Assembly (NCBI GenBank): GCA_948470475.1
Contig: OX419337.1
Coordinates: 26,031,045 to 26,095,044 of the forward strand
Length of the DNA: 64,000 bases
Direction of reading: 5' to 3'
From: Galaxea fascicularis
Taxonomy: Eukaryota > Cnidaria > Anthozoa > Scleractinia > Euphylliidae
Positions 50,801 through 63,554 of this stretch are shown piece after piece (the first letter of the stretch is position 1; every line of letters starts with the position of its first letter). Both the position numbers and the translations under genes were made by a program. Under the pieces are notes generated by a model. That model had not been told where the DNA came from. It did not search any database and saw only the letters and a list, made by a program, of their open reading frames with translations.

Positions 50801-51376
50801 GTCCTTGGATTGGATGCTAATATATCACAGGCTACCTAGCATTCCGTGAATAGAATTATCAGTACTTCCCGTCTTTTGGATCAATGTCAGTATCTAGGCA
50901 ACTACGCTCCCACCCCTCCCCTAACCCAATATTGACACAAGTTTATTAACTTATTGTAACTTGTTGGGTTAGGGGAGGGGTAGGTGGGAAGTTGTCCATG
51001 GACTGATGTTGATCGGAATTTTAGCTATTAAAACTATATTTGTTGTTTTCTTATCCCAGGTTCTTGCAGTTACGCCAGCGACAATAAAGCATTTATCTAC
51101 TCACTGTATAATATTCGTGGTAATAATCCTGTAAAGATGAATGTTAAACCAGGTCATTCGCACGTCGCTATCTACGGATGTTCTTCTTACGGACCAACAT
51201 TTGGCAGCGGACACGACATCTACATAAGCAACAACGCTGCGTCACACACGTATTGCGGCTATTCCTACCCACTCCCACCAGGCTATTCAAATCGTTATGG
51301 TTCCTGTACATTTTACGCTGGAAGCTACGGATTTACTCCTACTGATATTGAAGTGTTTCATGAAACAACCAGTTAA
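47813..51376 (+). CDS. Secreted Apple - fibrinogen-like - EGF - EGF - TLDc protein, copy 4 (432 aa)
   Basis: Exons: 47813-48137, 48540-48689, 49206-49328, 49941-50069, 50438-50692, 51060-51376. All introns are phase 1 and GT-AG, and 432 codons are open. Signal peptide and Apple domain are nearly those of copy 1. The fibrinogen-like exon ends NMLTE instead of NMTTD. The first EGF is one residue longer (ACDTNANC). Exon 5 is close to copy 3. Exon 6 differs from copy 1 at roughly a quarter of residues and is three residues shorter ([11 protein letters not shown]). Intron 2 contains two foldback insertions and intron 5 a G-rich hairpin element, none of them in copy 1. It is probably extracellular, with unknown role. 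Confidence 0.87.
48794..48932. mobile_element. Foldback MITE in intron 2 of gene 4, left
   Basis: The ends TATAGTACACTCAACAAAA and TTTTGTTGAATGTACTATA are inverted over about 19 bp with one mismatch. The block is absent from intron 2 of copy 1. Confidence 0.7.
48946..49100. mobile_element. Foldback MITE in intron 2 of gene 4, right
   Basis: ACGACCTTCTCGTACAATTC at the left pairs with GAATTGTACTCGAGGTCGT at the right, followed inward by GGGATT/AATCCC. It lies 13 bases from the preceding foldback, so the two may be parts of one composite insertion. Confidence 0.65.
50879..51014. mobile_element. Hairpin MITE with GGGTTAGGGGAGGGG arms in intron 5 of gene 4
   Basis: The left arm runs GATCAATGTCAG...CCCACCCCTCCCCTAACCC and the right arm is its near-complement ending GGACTGATGTTGATC, about 50 bp each with a short AT loop. 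It is absent from copies 1 and 3. The arms contain runs of G able to form a quadruplex and one telomere-like GGGTTAGGGG. Confidence 0.8.
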
Positions 51377-51947
51377 ACGGTATACGCAATTCAGGCAACG
51401 TTCGTAAAGACGCGGTTCCAAATTGGCAACATTTTCAAGAATGTTAAGGCATGACCCATTCTTGACGTCAGCTACTCGGACAGATTCGTGTATCGGTTAA
51501 CCATACAATTTTCTATATTACTGTGAGGTTGAAGCACGTAAGCGGAAAGTGAGTCGCGTACCTTACGCCCAGTATCTGTGCCAAGTTAAGGATTGTACGT
51601 CTGCGGGTTTATGTGACTTCTTCAATTTCTTTAGTCATGCCTTATCATGCTTGCATTTGGCCGCTTTCCAACTTTGTACCTTCTCTAAATTACAAACGTT
51701 CGGGCACAGCACTGATAATCTTTTCGAATTTTGCTGAAAGTTTTGTGACTATGCAAAAATTAAGGGCCACCGAAGTAGTTTTGGAGACAAGGGGCGAAAT
51801 TAAGAATACATCTTCGTCATTTGATATACCTTCTATCTACCACAAAATAGGGGTCATCGTGTGCGCAAATGCACTTCTACTTCAGCGCGCAAGCTTGACA
51901 CATTGTCACGACGACTTCTGTGCGCGGCAAGGATGCGCAATAACAAT
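51377..51947. other. Gene 4 3' flank
   Basis: Counterpart of 7354-7974, with small deletions. No gene was recognised. Confidence 0.5.
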
Positions 51948-52133
51948 AGACCTTTTTAGCTTGTAGATTTTGTGTTCCCATTGTAGAGCACGTGATGTTG
52001 TCCTAGAGAACTGTTTCTTAGAAATTTCGTCATATTCATGAGCATATGTATGCATAACTTATGAAAAGACAAAAATGAAATTCCCTGGGGAAGATCACAT
52101 TGGGAAAACAAAATCGACAAGCTAAAAAGGTCT
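51948..52133. mobile_element. TIR MITE (186 bp) downstream of gene 4
   Basis: The ends AGACCTTTTTAGCTTGT and ACAAGCTAAAAAGGTCT are inverted, and the inverted repeat continues imperfectly for about 40 bases. The empty site in unit 1 reads AACAATTAGCACG, which implies an AT duplication. It lies 9 bases from the place where unit 1 holds the 942-bp Harbinger-like element. Confidence 0.8.
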
Positions 52134-52259
52134 ATTAGCACGAACGCCCTCAAGTACACTTAAAAATCCATAAAAATTCCTTAGTTAACATATTCCCATA
52201 CGAGTCTCTAAACACGGTACTGACAACTTGGGGAGTTTATATTCGTATTTGAAAGGATG

Positions 52260-52940
52260 GAAGGAAAGGAGTGATGCTTAGAACCGGAATCAGGAAGCTA
52301 AGAATAATTTTCTTTCACTCCATTCTTTCTTTAAATTCCATGTTGCCTGTTTTGTTTTCTCACATATTAACAATATTCTACCTACTCCTGTTTCCTCAAT
52401 CCTTCATTTTAATTATGAATATCACAATTATTTGACTCGTTCACGTTTTAATCTTCATAAAAATAGTCACAAGTACCAATTTGCTATCACTTGGCAGGCT
52501 CCTGTTATTTGGAAGCATATTCCATTAACAGTGCGCAACAGCCAGTCACATTAAGCAATTCTAAAAAAAAGTTGAGACTGCATTTCGTGAATACTTGAGT
52601 TAGTCTATTCAAAAATTGGACATGGAATTCATTTTCCTTAATTCTATAGCTTGACCAAGTCTCTTGGCACTAAATTGTATACATTGTGGACTATGCTAGG
52701 TACATTTGTCTATATGCTTTACAGGATTATATTGCCGAGTGTCTCTAGTTTTTGTAGTCATTATTTATTTAATAATTAAGTGTTAAGTATGACCTGTTTA
52801 GTATTTAATTTTATAAACAATGTTGTTTAATCTGGTCTCCTGTCCCCAATTTCGTATACTTTATGGGTCAAACAATTATACTAGGAGTATTTGTTTATGT
52901 GATTTATTGGATTGTATTATCGCGTGTGTTTGTAAATTAA
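52260..52940 (+). mobile_element. Non-LTR retrotransposon remnant, unit 4 copy
   Basis: Counterpart of 9050-9600. It keeps the reading AITWQAPVIWKHIPLTVRNS in frame where unit 1 is shifted, then breaks at GCCAGTCACATTAAG. It includes an extra stretch (about 52735-52850) not present in unit 1. Confidence 0.65.
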
Positions 52941-54050
52941 GTAGTCATAATTAGTTGTTTAAGTAGTATTGTAATAATTATTTTAGTTAAAGCCTTCTTT
53001 TACTCATGTCAATTCTTCAAATTCTGTCTGCTGACCATATGCCATTGCAGCCTCCGGAATGGAAAGTGGAATGGAAAGTGGAATGGAATTGCAAGCTTTA
53101 AGGGACTCCTTTCAAGTCCTAGTTTTAGTTATTTTCTCCACGAGTTCAGAAAACACAAAACATCTTATAGGCGGAGGGGTAGGTTTAGTTTTTGGACCAA
53201 ACGATATGATGGGCGTTCTGGATTTTAAGGTTTTAGAGATTCTGGGCGCCCAACTACTATTATTAGAGCACAGCCTTGTGGGCTATAAACAAGTAGGGTA
53301 AAATGTGATACATTTTGGGGGTAGAAGACGACGACGAACAACTCGTATGGAACAAAAGAACTGCACGAAATCTTTTATGAGCCTGACTATGGCAAAACAA
53401 AGACATGTAGTAGGTATTTGTCGACGGTGACGTGAATAATTGTATTAGAATAAACCACACCAGAAGAAAGCCGAACGCATTTGGCCAGGAACTGAGTAAC
53501 TGCCTCACTAAAGCACGCGGTATTCTATTCGTCGGTGTTGGGTATGAGGCGAAATGAGCATCCGAAATATGAAGTAGAAATAAACAATCTTAGGTGTCAT
53601 CTATATAAATTCCACTTTGGCGGTATAACCTTTTACTCCCAGGAGTGATAACATGTAAGTTTTGCTTAACTTGTAAATAAATTGTTATACAGGTGAAGGG
53701 AATATATCAATGTTTTTAGTAATAGTTGCCAAAGGGTTCTTATTAGCAATCAGCATGTAACTTCTCCTTATGACAAATGTGTAACATTATCCATACAGGT
53801 ATGGAGAATAAACAAAATAATCATCGAAGGCCGTTGCTTAGTTACACGTACAGCTCATGCTAGTGATTTGTGTACGTTCTAAGAAAATAGTTACGATGTT
53901 AATGTTAAGCGTACAGGTAATGAGATTAAGGAAAATGAAGTAGATTGGGTCTAGCTTCTAGTTACAAGAGATCATGAGCTCTTCTTAGTGACCCACACAT
54001 CACTTCTCTTCGTGATATATTGTTGTAAAATAGGTGATGAGAATATAATG
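52941..54050. other. Unit 4 3' spacer
   Basis: Aligned with 9801-10980 of unit 1. No gene or further element was recognised. Confidence 0.5.
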
Positions 54051-54278
54051 GTTAACAAGACGAGCATTCTTGACTTAAACCATATTGCTACAAACTTGTA
54101 CATTTGTGATCAAGTAACCGGTAAACCGATCACTTAACCAGTAAGGGACATTAGTTATGCTTCATTTACACTTTATATTGTTGGTTGTCACTGATTATTT
54201 AATCCACTTTAAAACGAAATAAAACCGAGTTTTGTGCTAAATCTTTCTACGGCTTATGTCTGGTTCTTGAGAAAGCAA

Positions 54279-54308
<30 letters not shown>
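54279..54308. repeat. (AAT)n microsatellite
   Basis: AATAATAATAAT... for about 30 bases, at a place where units 1 and 2 have only GCAAAAAAAG-type sequence. Confidence 0.9.
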
Positions 54309-54310
<2 letters not shown>

Positions 54311-57300
54311 TAACACAAGTGAAATTATTTCCTACCTGCTGCCTCTGCGAAGAACAGCAGCATGAAGGGGAACAGGAAACAACTGGAAAGCAACTTCAGC
54401 AGGCTTGAGGCCAACGAGAAAATGAAAAACCTTGAAAAGAAAACACAAACAATTCTAACTTTAAAAACTAATCTTGCTTAACGCTCACCATCATACTCTT
54501 CACTTAACTCTTACTGCACATAAGCCATCTCTGGATTCTTGCAGTCTACGGGTCGAATGCATATGTCTTAGGAACCTATTTCATGGCCTAGCTGCCACGA
54601 GTCACCCGTAACTCTGTGGTAGAGAATCTAGACTTGTAATTGGAAAGTCGTAGGTTCAACTCCTAAAATATTGGAAGATTTCGTGAGTCATTTAAAGCGG
54701 TTTTTGTTTGAAAACGGAAAGTCATTCGTGTTTGCTTTAGTTTTGCGTTCCTTCCCTTTGAGATCAGCCAGCAAAACTCAACCAGTGAGAAGCAAAACCA
54801 AAACCAATCGCCACTTACATGCGCGCATTTTCTCGCATTTTACGCCGGTCACGCGTAATAAATATTGTGATTCCCTCATTTCGTTGTTTGCCTCTATTGT
54901 GATTGGTCAGAGTTCAATGCTGGCATACTTAGCTTTCTCATGTTGTCTTCTCTTTTTATTAGCTTCTTTTTTCTTCTTTCCTGATCTCTTTTTTTTTTTT
55001 TTCATTTTCATTTTGTGCTTTGTGTAGTGTGTGTGCGTGTGTGGTACCTGAGCCTTAAATATAATCATTTGTTAATAACCTAAGCAAGACTGCCCTATCT
55101 TTTTAGCCCTCAATGGTTATTATGGGCAGCCTGTACTCTTTCCATTTTTCATGTAACACTTTTTTTATCATGTGAATTAATGAAGGGTACAAATAAAGTC
55201 GTTGCTGTTGTTGTTGTCGTAGAGTAATTACTTTATTTTTGCCTAGAAAAGCGCTTTAAAGTAAAATGACATTACTCATTGTAAACCACGCTTAAAGTTC
55301 ACCTTCGAACTAACCTTTGAGATAATTACGCTGGAGTTATTTTGATTATTCAAGGTTCCCCTTTCTTCTATCTTGTCACAATTCCCGCGCTTTAATCGCA
55401 CTGCCTCAATTTTGGTTTTAACGCCGAGCGCAACCTGGGGAGAGTGACAGAACCACGGAGAGGAGACTGAGGGGACCTCTCATTTTTTAATCTCTTACCA
55501 GGGTACTTTCACCAGGTTCCACTCGCCGTTACAAACCAATAGTCGTGTAGTTCCATCAAAATGTATGAGTCTCGACAATCCCCTGACCACGAAACAATAG
55601 GGGACTGTCAACAGCCTGGAATTAGTTTTGAATTGCCATTAACTCGTCTTCGATTACGCCACTCGTAGTGACCCGGATCTGCAAAACATTTTCTGTCCTC
55701 TTACACCAGCAAGAATTTTCACTTCGGAAACAGTCTTACGTTTTGTTCGGGAGTAAAATGAACAGAATATTCCCTTAATAAAGTCCCAAAAGAACACACG
55801 AATACCGTCTTTTTTTCCTCCTCCGGAACAGTTCCAAAAGAACACACCCTCTTATTAGACCTCATTCTGTGTACTCCCTTATTCCTATATTCATATATTT
55901 ACCCCCATATTCACAATAGTCTTCAAAGAAAGCGGCCCTAGTGACAATGTTTGGATGGCTATTTCGAATACCAAACTGAAGCCATGATCCGTGGACTGGC
56001 CGATATCCCACTTGCACCCAATTATTGTAAACACTGTTTTCACCTGCTTTTTGACCAAATGAAGTCTAAATGACAGGTTCGTATCAATTTCAACCCGCAA
56101 GACTTATTAAAAAGTTTACCGTATGGTTCACAAAGCAGTTTGTCTGCAAGTGAGAGGCGATTCGGTCACAACTTCAAAGGTAAGCTTCAAACGTTTTACA
56201 TTTTTTTCGCGTTCAGTGTCGCCGGATAATTTTGCCTTGAAAAGGTTAAACCAACACAAACAACTTGTGATGTTGTTTCTTCCTTCACTTAACGTCTTGC
56301 AAAGGAAAAGCACATCGTACAAGATTTTCATACAGTTATTAAACCTTAGTTTTCAGATTGAATTGATATTTCAAAGTCTAGTTATCGTTTTTCGACATTA
56401 TTTTTCGGGGGAAAGAATGCCTCTGATCATTACCAAGAAAAATGTATGCGGTGCACGAGAAAATTGTAGCACAAAGAAACCGTTTGAGGCTAAAACTAAG
56501 ACTGTTAAATCGCAACCAACCTTGTCCTTGTGCAAGCCTTTCCTTTACAGAGAGAATTAAAACTACCTTTCACATGTTTTTCTCTTTACCGCCTTGTATG
56601 AAGTTAGAAGCTCTGATTAAGATATTGGATAATTTTTTGATGTTCATGCATTTCAGATCGCTCGACAAATTTATGTTCTTTTAGTATCATCCACATCTCT
56701 AACTCTTTTCTCAATTTGGTTACTACAGACCACCACGTAATTAGATAACACTAGATCCTCAATATAGAACATATAGACTATGGATCAACACACGTTAGTC
56801 GAACAAATTCCAACCAGTTAACCATCCTATATCTTGGCCCGAATGTCTGGAATTCATCGCCTGCATCCATTTTGACCCTCGCTTCTTGTAAGAAACGGGG
56901 CTTACGCGATATCAGTCAGTGCTAATCCAATGTTGAAGACACGCTTTTAGTATAATTTTAACCGAGGCTACCTCTTGCTCTAACTCATAAACCCGCGACT
57001 CCTTCTTAGAACATTGATGTTAGTAATAGATACACCCCACACCATACTCATGAAACATATCAAGAGAGGCATCTTTGTATTAGCCTTTAGCTTCCTGAGG
57101 TCTTGTCAACACTTGCTATTTTCGTGTTTTATGATGCCCACCCTATTATGTACCCTAGTTGTGCAGTTCAGTGTTTTTTGTTTTGTTTTTTTTTTTCATT
57201 TGATTTTGCGGTTATAGCTTACTTTCTTTGGTAATGTAAGTAAGTAGATGTAAGTAATGTGTAATTGTGTGTGAATCGAAAAATTGAAATAGTATAGTGG

Positions 57301-58314
57301 TAAGAAAAAAAAATTGAAAAGAAATGGAAACCTGTGATCAGTTTGCGGCTCGAGGTTAGATTACCGGGAATCCTTTTTTCAGCGAAAATGCTGAGAAATC
57401 TATTGTAAGTTGCAAGAAAATGTCATTCTCAGAAGCAGAGTCAATTTCTAACCCGCTGGGCAACATATCCCAGGAAATGAAACTCACAGCAGATAAAAAA
57501 ACTCGGAGTTGAAACAAACATTTCTGTTGCGCAAAGTGACGGATTTCCGTGTTAAATTTGATGACAAAAACGTCCGAATATGTGGACGTTTGTGGCACAC
57601 CTCTGTCAGAAATAATAAAGCTATAACTTTGCAACTGTTGCAAAATGTTAAAACACACACGTCAGCTTGTTCATTCGAGTCAGACAGTTTGTATAACCAT
57701 CACATATATGAAGTATGCCAAACTGAATATCGGACATTTCACTAAAAAAAAAACCAGGAAACTTGTCACAGTAGTATAACTACAATCTGTTAGATGTTAT
57801 TAAGAAATTCGACAATGATGTTTACGTTTCGTTTGAGTTAGACAAGATCAGTGGATACAGACCCCCGCTAATGGAGAAAACCACAAATAAAAAATTCATG
57901 ACATAATAAACGAAACTACGTGGGAAGCTTTTCAATTCGAACGCTAGAATTTACGAAAAGGTGGGAGAAACAAATAAAAAGAAAAAAAGAAAGCGCAATA
58001 TTCAGAGAAACGTGAGCCATTTTAAGTTCAGTTGATCTAATTACGTTCTGAAACGTTTCAGGGTTATTAGCTCTCAAGTAAATGAAAAGTGTTTAAAAAA
58101 TGAAACAAAATTTAACCCTAAGTAGAGACTCAGGATTCCTATTGTAAGGTATAATTCAAAGCAAATTCAACAGTTATTCTGCAAATTCCTTATTGACCAC
58201 AGTTCCTAAATGCATTCCAGACTGGATTAAATCCAGGAAAATGTGTTTCATAAAAATTAGGGCAGCCGTAAATTTTCAGGCGGGTGGAAGTATGTCATGA
58301 GCGAGTCCGAAACA

Positions 58315-58395
58315 TGAGGGAGGGGGGGTGAGGTCACAACAGTGATAGAAGTGAAAATATTATCTGCACTGTATATAGGGGGGGTGAGGTCACAA
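58315..58395. repeat. Duplicated G-rich GAGGTCACAA phrase, unit 5
   Basis: Counterpart of 15415-15505, with the second G tract shortened (AGGGGGGGTGAGGTCACAA). Confidence 0.6.
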
Positions 58396-59015
58396 TATTT
58401 TAAAGATGTTTTGTACGCGTTTATAAAGTTTGGTAGGATAGCCTAGCTTTCATATGAACAATTAATCTCGCAATCGGGGATCAGTTGATTAGGAAACCGT
58501 GCGAAATTACAAAAGAAAGAAAGAAAAAGGAAGGGAGGAAGAAAAAGAAGAAAGAAAAACAGAAGTAAGGAGGAAAGAACGAAATAAAATAGCAAAACCT
58601 GTAACAAGCGATAAAAATAACACTTGAAAAACACATTACTGAGGCGAGGCAAGGATATGTCCGTAAGATAAACACGGTTTAAGATTGCGCAGAACTTTGC
58701 GTTACGCGCTACTGGCGAACCGATTGGGGTAGGCTCTACGTATGAATTCTTTAAGCCCTGTCTATAACGGTCTTAATTTTCGAGATTCTTTGGTTGAAAA
58801 AGGGTATTTTTGGTTGAAAAAATTCTCCCAAAAAGATCAGTTTAAAAAATGACATCCAATCCAAACATTTTGGAAAACAAATAAGTGAGAGTTTAAAACG
58901 GAGGTCAGGTCGTAAACGATAACGTCATAACGCCGATTGCGCGGGTGTCGTAAAACCAAAAACAAAGTAAGTTTAAAATCTGACCAATCCTAACAGACGC
59001 AAACGGAACAATAAA

Positions 59016-59120
59016 CCAATCAGAATACGAAGTAATTCCACGCAGCCGATGCCAAGTCACGATTGGCGTTGGTTATGCTTCTCAATGGTTGAAAAAGTGG
59101 CGGAAGTTTTACTGGCCAAT
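59016..59120 (+). promoter_or_regulatory. Paired CCAAT motifs upstream of gene 5
   Basis: CCAATCAG at 59016-59023 and GCCAATATATTG from 59115. The spacing is as in unit 2. Promoter role is inferred. Confidence 0.35.
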
Positions 59121-59274
59121 ATATTGAGTGAAGTAAAGAAAAACTAAAAAAAAAAACACAAATTAATTTCGATAATAGATCTTATGAAGTGTGGTATAAT
59201 TGTTCTTAGAAACAGTTTTGAATCATTTTTGTGTTATTGCCTACAGACTTTCCCTTACAGACGAGAACTATAAA

Positions 59275-62200
59275 ATGGCCGCGTCTACACCGTTTATTTT
59301 TTTGATCTTGTTCACTGGCATAGTTTACAACGCCGCATTTGCTGCTAAGCAGTGCAATGGACCCCACCAGGCCTCTATACACGGAAAGATGTTACGAGGA
59401 CACACCTATGATAAGCGATTTACTCGATCCGGTAATGCCAAATGTTTGCATACATGCAGATTAGAAAAGGTCTGCCAAAGTTTCAACTTCGTGATTTCAA
59501 CGAGTGTGTGTGAGTTGAACAACCGCACAAAGGAAGCAAACGCCGAGAATTTTGTTGACGATCCAGACCGTTATTATTTCAAACTAGACGTTCATAGAGG
59601 TAAGACTCACAAATATCGTTATCAATTTATACTATTTCATATACAATAGAGCCAATCAAAATGTCTTTGTTTCTTGGTCAGTATTCCACTAGCCCTTCCC
59701 ATTCTGCATTGTGTTAATGTCGCACTGATTGTATGGGCCTTTTTTTACGTACATACTAGTTATGCTATGCTCTCGAGTGGTGTACCATGAAAAATTCAAT
59801 GCGTACATACGTACATTCGTTTACACCGTGTCATAGAAAATAGATAGCCTTTCACAATCAATGCAGTGCATAATGGGAGGTTCGGAGGAATACCGAACAA
59901 TAAACAACGGCTTTTCTACATTCTCATCGACTGTATTTTCTATGACAAAGTATAAAGCATAGTATGGCATAGTTACGTTCTGGCAGAATTCCATGCAACA
60001 CCACATGTTACGATTATTTCAAGTCAAACGTTATAGCCAACACCACAGGAGAATACTGCTCATTGGCTTCATTTCAGTTACGGATTTCGTCTACAGACTT
60101 AAAAGTAAGAACAATGCACCTTGTACAGGAAAATCAACGGAACCATTTAAGTAGTCCCGCTAGCTTTGCGCAAGTTTTACCTGAATGTCGTGGTGTTAGA
60201 ATACATCGTAACTGAGTACACTACTGTTAAGCTGACTACGACTCTTTCAGTACCTCTAGGCTCCATCCCTGAGCTGCCGGCCAAGTCTTGCCAAGAAATC
60301 AAGGCCAATGAGGAAGGCCAGGTTATCAGTGGAAAATACTGGTTCTATTCCATCATACCAGGGACGAGTGTGTTCGCTTACTGCAACATGACAACAGACG
60401 GTATGTTAAAAGGAAGGGTGAACATTGTCTCCAATAATCCTCGAAGATTGTTCTTCTAATAAATTTAAAACAAATCCATTTTATATTGAATTCAGTATTG
60501 TATTCATCTCAATACATGCAGTACAAGGCTAATTACCTTTTTTTAGACATTGATGAGTGCAGCGCGTCTCCTTCCGCCTGTACCAATGGCGACTGTGAGA
60601 ACAATGACGGCTCATACGTTTGTATATGTCATCCTGGTTTTACCGGAAATGGAAAAAGCTGCAGTGGTAAGGAGACCGTTTCCTTTGCTTAAGCTGACTT
60701 CTCTAAGCGGTGGGAAGGGGTGGGGGTAGGGAATGCTCATTCACCTGACTGTGGGAGACCCGGGTATAAAATGACGGTAGCTTCCTGGATCATCGCATGT
60801 TCACGATTGCAATGAGTGTGGAAGAAAGGTTTGGGGGATACCTTCACATGTACATACCACTTCATACAACTTCCTCTTTCAGTACGTAGACATTCCACCG
60901 TCTGTTTCTAACCCTAATTATCTACAAAATACCATTCTGCGTGTGAAAGACAGAAAAGCATTTATTACCAGACCAGCAGCCAGCGAAAGTCGGTTAATGC
61001 CCAAGTTATCTGCTAAGAACAGGACAAATATCTTTTCAATACAGAGGTGTATATACCTGCAGCTACTCGCCTTTGAAGGTTTTACCAAGACCGGATTAAA
61101 AAATGTTTATAGGTGAAAGCTAACCTTTTCTAGTGGCAACTTGGTTGAGAATTAATTACAGATGGCCTTACTGAAAAGACTGAAAATGTTCCTTAAATGC
61201 AAACTAACCATATCACTTTTATTTTCCAGACATTGATGAGTGTGGCAGCGGTTTACATGATTGTCACCCCAAGGCCTCTTGCACAAACACTGAGGGGTCT
61301 TACACCTGTGCCTGTAATTCACCTTTTTACGGAGACGGAAAAACTGGATGCAAACACGCTCGTGAGTCAGTAATGCACCTATCAATGTTTAGACGGAGAG
61401 GGGGGGGGGACCGGCAAAGATGCGGCATTTGAACACTTCTGTTGTCCCCTCTCTGGGGAATTTGACCACTTGTACTAATTAAAGTTCAAATATTATAAAG
61501 GATTGTTAAACTATTTCCAGTCCCAAGGGTCGGGAATTTGACCAAAAAATTGCAAGAAAATTCAAATGACGCACCTTTGCCCGTACCCCCCCCCCCCCTC
61601 TCCGTCTAAACATTGATAGGTGCATAAGATTACGTACAGATCAACCTCGTTCCCAGGCTCTCTCACTAGAAACATGATGATTGAAAAGAACACGGAGCGT
61701 GGTTGCTGTATCGTCTAATACATCGTTTTCGTATATTATTCAGTGGCGGATCCAGACCTAGAAATAAAGGGGGGGGAGTGGGGGATCAAAACGTTTCGGC
61801 CCCTTCACAAGCCCCGACCCTACGGTCCCCAGCTTTAGTCCAAATTAAGGGTGGTGGGGGCGCCCCTCTAACGTTGGTCACTCCCCTGAATTCACCACTA
61901 TTATTGGCTGTTATTCAAGCTGTAAAGAAAGGCAGCGCTAGCAACCGGAAAGGTAACTAGAACGAAAACCCACATAATAGTACGTTTGGCGAGCAAAAAG
62001 AATGGTTCTGCGTATGTGCATTATGGTACATTTCTTTGCCGTCAAGAACATGGAATGGCCAAATTATACGTTTTCTCGAGAACGTGAGCGCACGACGGCA
62101 ATTGTTTTTTACTTCATCTGTTACTTGAATTTCGTCTTTTTCTGCTTTGGCATAGGTGGCCTCCAAACATCTAGCATTCTTAACGGCTCCGTCATCGCAA

Positions 62201-63554
62201 GTATCCATCTGTACAACTTAACATCTTTTCTAGAACCAGCTCTGCAGGACTCAACACTAAGTAGGTTTGTGAGGTGTTGGCGAGCTGCTTCAGATGGTTG
62301 GGCGGCTTCTACATTCCACAGTGGGTGTGACGGAAAGGGACCTACTGTTACCATCATCAGAGTTGGGAGTTACCTGTTTGGAGGATACACTAGCCTTTCT
62401 TGGTACACCAGTAAGTATCACAGGTTCTCTACAATGGAGTGAGCTGGAGTAATTTACTACTCCTCCCTGGGTGGGTTGCTAGCCTATCACAGGACACCCA
62501 GCGTGAACCGACTAGGAGTATTACTACTTCCCCTGGATGGGATGTTAGTCCATCACAGGATACCCAACATAAAGTGACTAGAAGTATTGCTACTCCCCCC
62601 TGGATGGGGTGTTCGTCCATCACAGGATAGCCAGCATGAAGTGACTAGGAGTATTACTACTCCTCCCTGGGTGGGAAGCTAGCCTATTACAGGATACCCA
62701 GCATGAACTGACTAGGAGTATTACTACTCCCCCTGGATGGGATGCTAGCCCATCACAGGATAACCAGCATGAAGTGACTAGGTTTATTACTGCTTCCTCC
62801 CGCATATGGGATGCTGGCCCATCAAAGGATACCCGACATGAAGTAACTAGAAGCATTACTACTTCCCCTGGATGGAATGCTAATCCACCACAGGATACCC
62901 ATCATGAAGGGATTACGATCCGGAGTATCACTTCTCCCCCTGTAAGATTACCACTACCCATTGAGAATTGCCAGATCTGTAACATGAGCACCAGACTGGC
63001 AAAACGTTTTAATTGAGTCTAACAATGTTTCAGACGTATCCTTAAAACGAACAAAGAAAATCTGAACTAGAAATTATTATAGTTTTGTTTACTTCACTCT
63101 CCTTACGTTTGTCTTAGCCCGCAAAACATGGCATAGGTAGTCACATTCAAAAATACAGAACACGAGAAGAATTTTCGAACAGCTGGTGCAATCTCGCAGA
63201 ATTACTTAGTTATGCACCTTTTTTTTCCTAGGCACTTGCGGTTATGCCTTCGACAATACAGCATTTGTCTACTCACTGTATAATATTCAAGCCCATAATC
63301 CTCTAAAGCTGAACGCTAGATCAGGTACGAATGCCCTTTACAGATGTTCTTCTTACGGACCAATATTTGGCGGCGGACACGACATCTTCATAAGCAACAA
63401 CGCTGGAAGCAACACTGACTCTCGCACATACTGTGGCATATCCTACCCACTCCCACCGGGTTATTCACTTTCTTCTTCTTCCTGCAAATTTTACGCTGGA
63501 ACCACCCACTTTACTCCCACTGATGTTGAAGTATTTTACGAAACAACTGGTTAA
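59275..63554 (+). CDS. Secreted Apple - fibrinogen-like - EGF - EGF - TLDc protein, copy 5 (434 aa)
   Basis: Exons: 59275-59599, 60251-60400, 60547-60666, 61230-61361, 62156-62410, 63232-63554. All introns are phase 1 and GT-AG, and the joined frame is open for 434 codons. It is the closest relative of copy 2. In the last exon I count only about four differences (for example NIQAHNP for NIHGHNP). In the Apple domain, SVCELNN replaces SECELNN and ENVCQSF becomes EKVCQSF. The first EGF reads YVCICHPGF. The gene is longer than copy 2 because intron 4 carries a TAA-flanked MITE and the intron 5 minisatellite has more copies. It is probably extracellular, with unknown role. Confidence 0.87.
61374..61624. 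mobile_element. MITE (251 bp) with TAA target duplication in intron 4 of gene 5
   Basis: The ends TGCACCTATCAATGTTTAGA and TCTAAACATTGATAGGTGCA are exact complements, and the inverted repeat continues through CGGAGAGGGGGGGG/CCCCCCCCTCTCCG. TAA flanks it at 61371-61373 and 61625-61627. Copy 2 has the empty site (CAATAACATTACG). TAA duplication suits PIF/Harbinger-type MITEs. Confidence 0.9.
61742..61899. mobile_element. Foldback MITE (AGTGGCGGATCCAG) in intron 4 of gene 5
   Basis: Same element and place as 18617-18787 in gene 2. The right end has mutated to CTGAATTCACCACT. Confidence 0.7.
62445..62935. repeat. Minisatellite in intron 5 of gene 5, about 7 copies of a 60-68 bp unit
   Basis: Same unit as 19300-19660, with CTGGATGGGATG, CCATCACAGGATACCCAGC and ATGAAGTGACTAGGAGTATT words. 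Seven copies can be counted here against five in gene 2, so the array has changed length since duplication. Confidence 0.85.

Larger units (their letters stand above)
54051..59274. other. Unit 5 5' spacer
   Basis: Aligned with 10981-16416 of unit 2. It lacks the 12560-12792 foldback element and carries an (AAT)n run at 54279-54308 that unit 2 lacks. The duplicated GAGGTCACAA phrase lies at about 58315-58395 and a purine-rich tract at 58510-58560. No conserved coding frame was seen. Confidence 0.6.
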
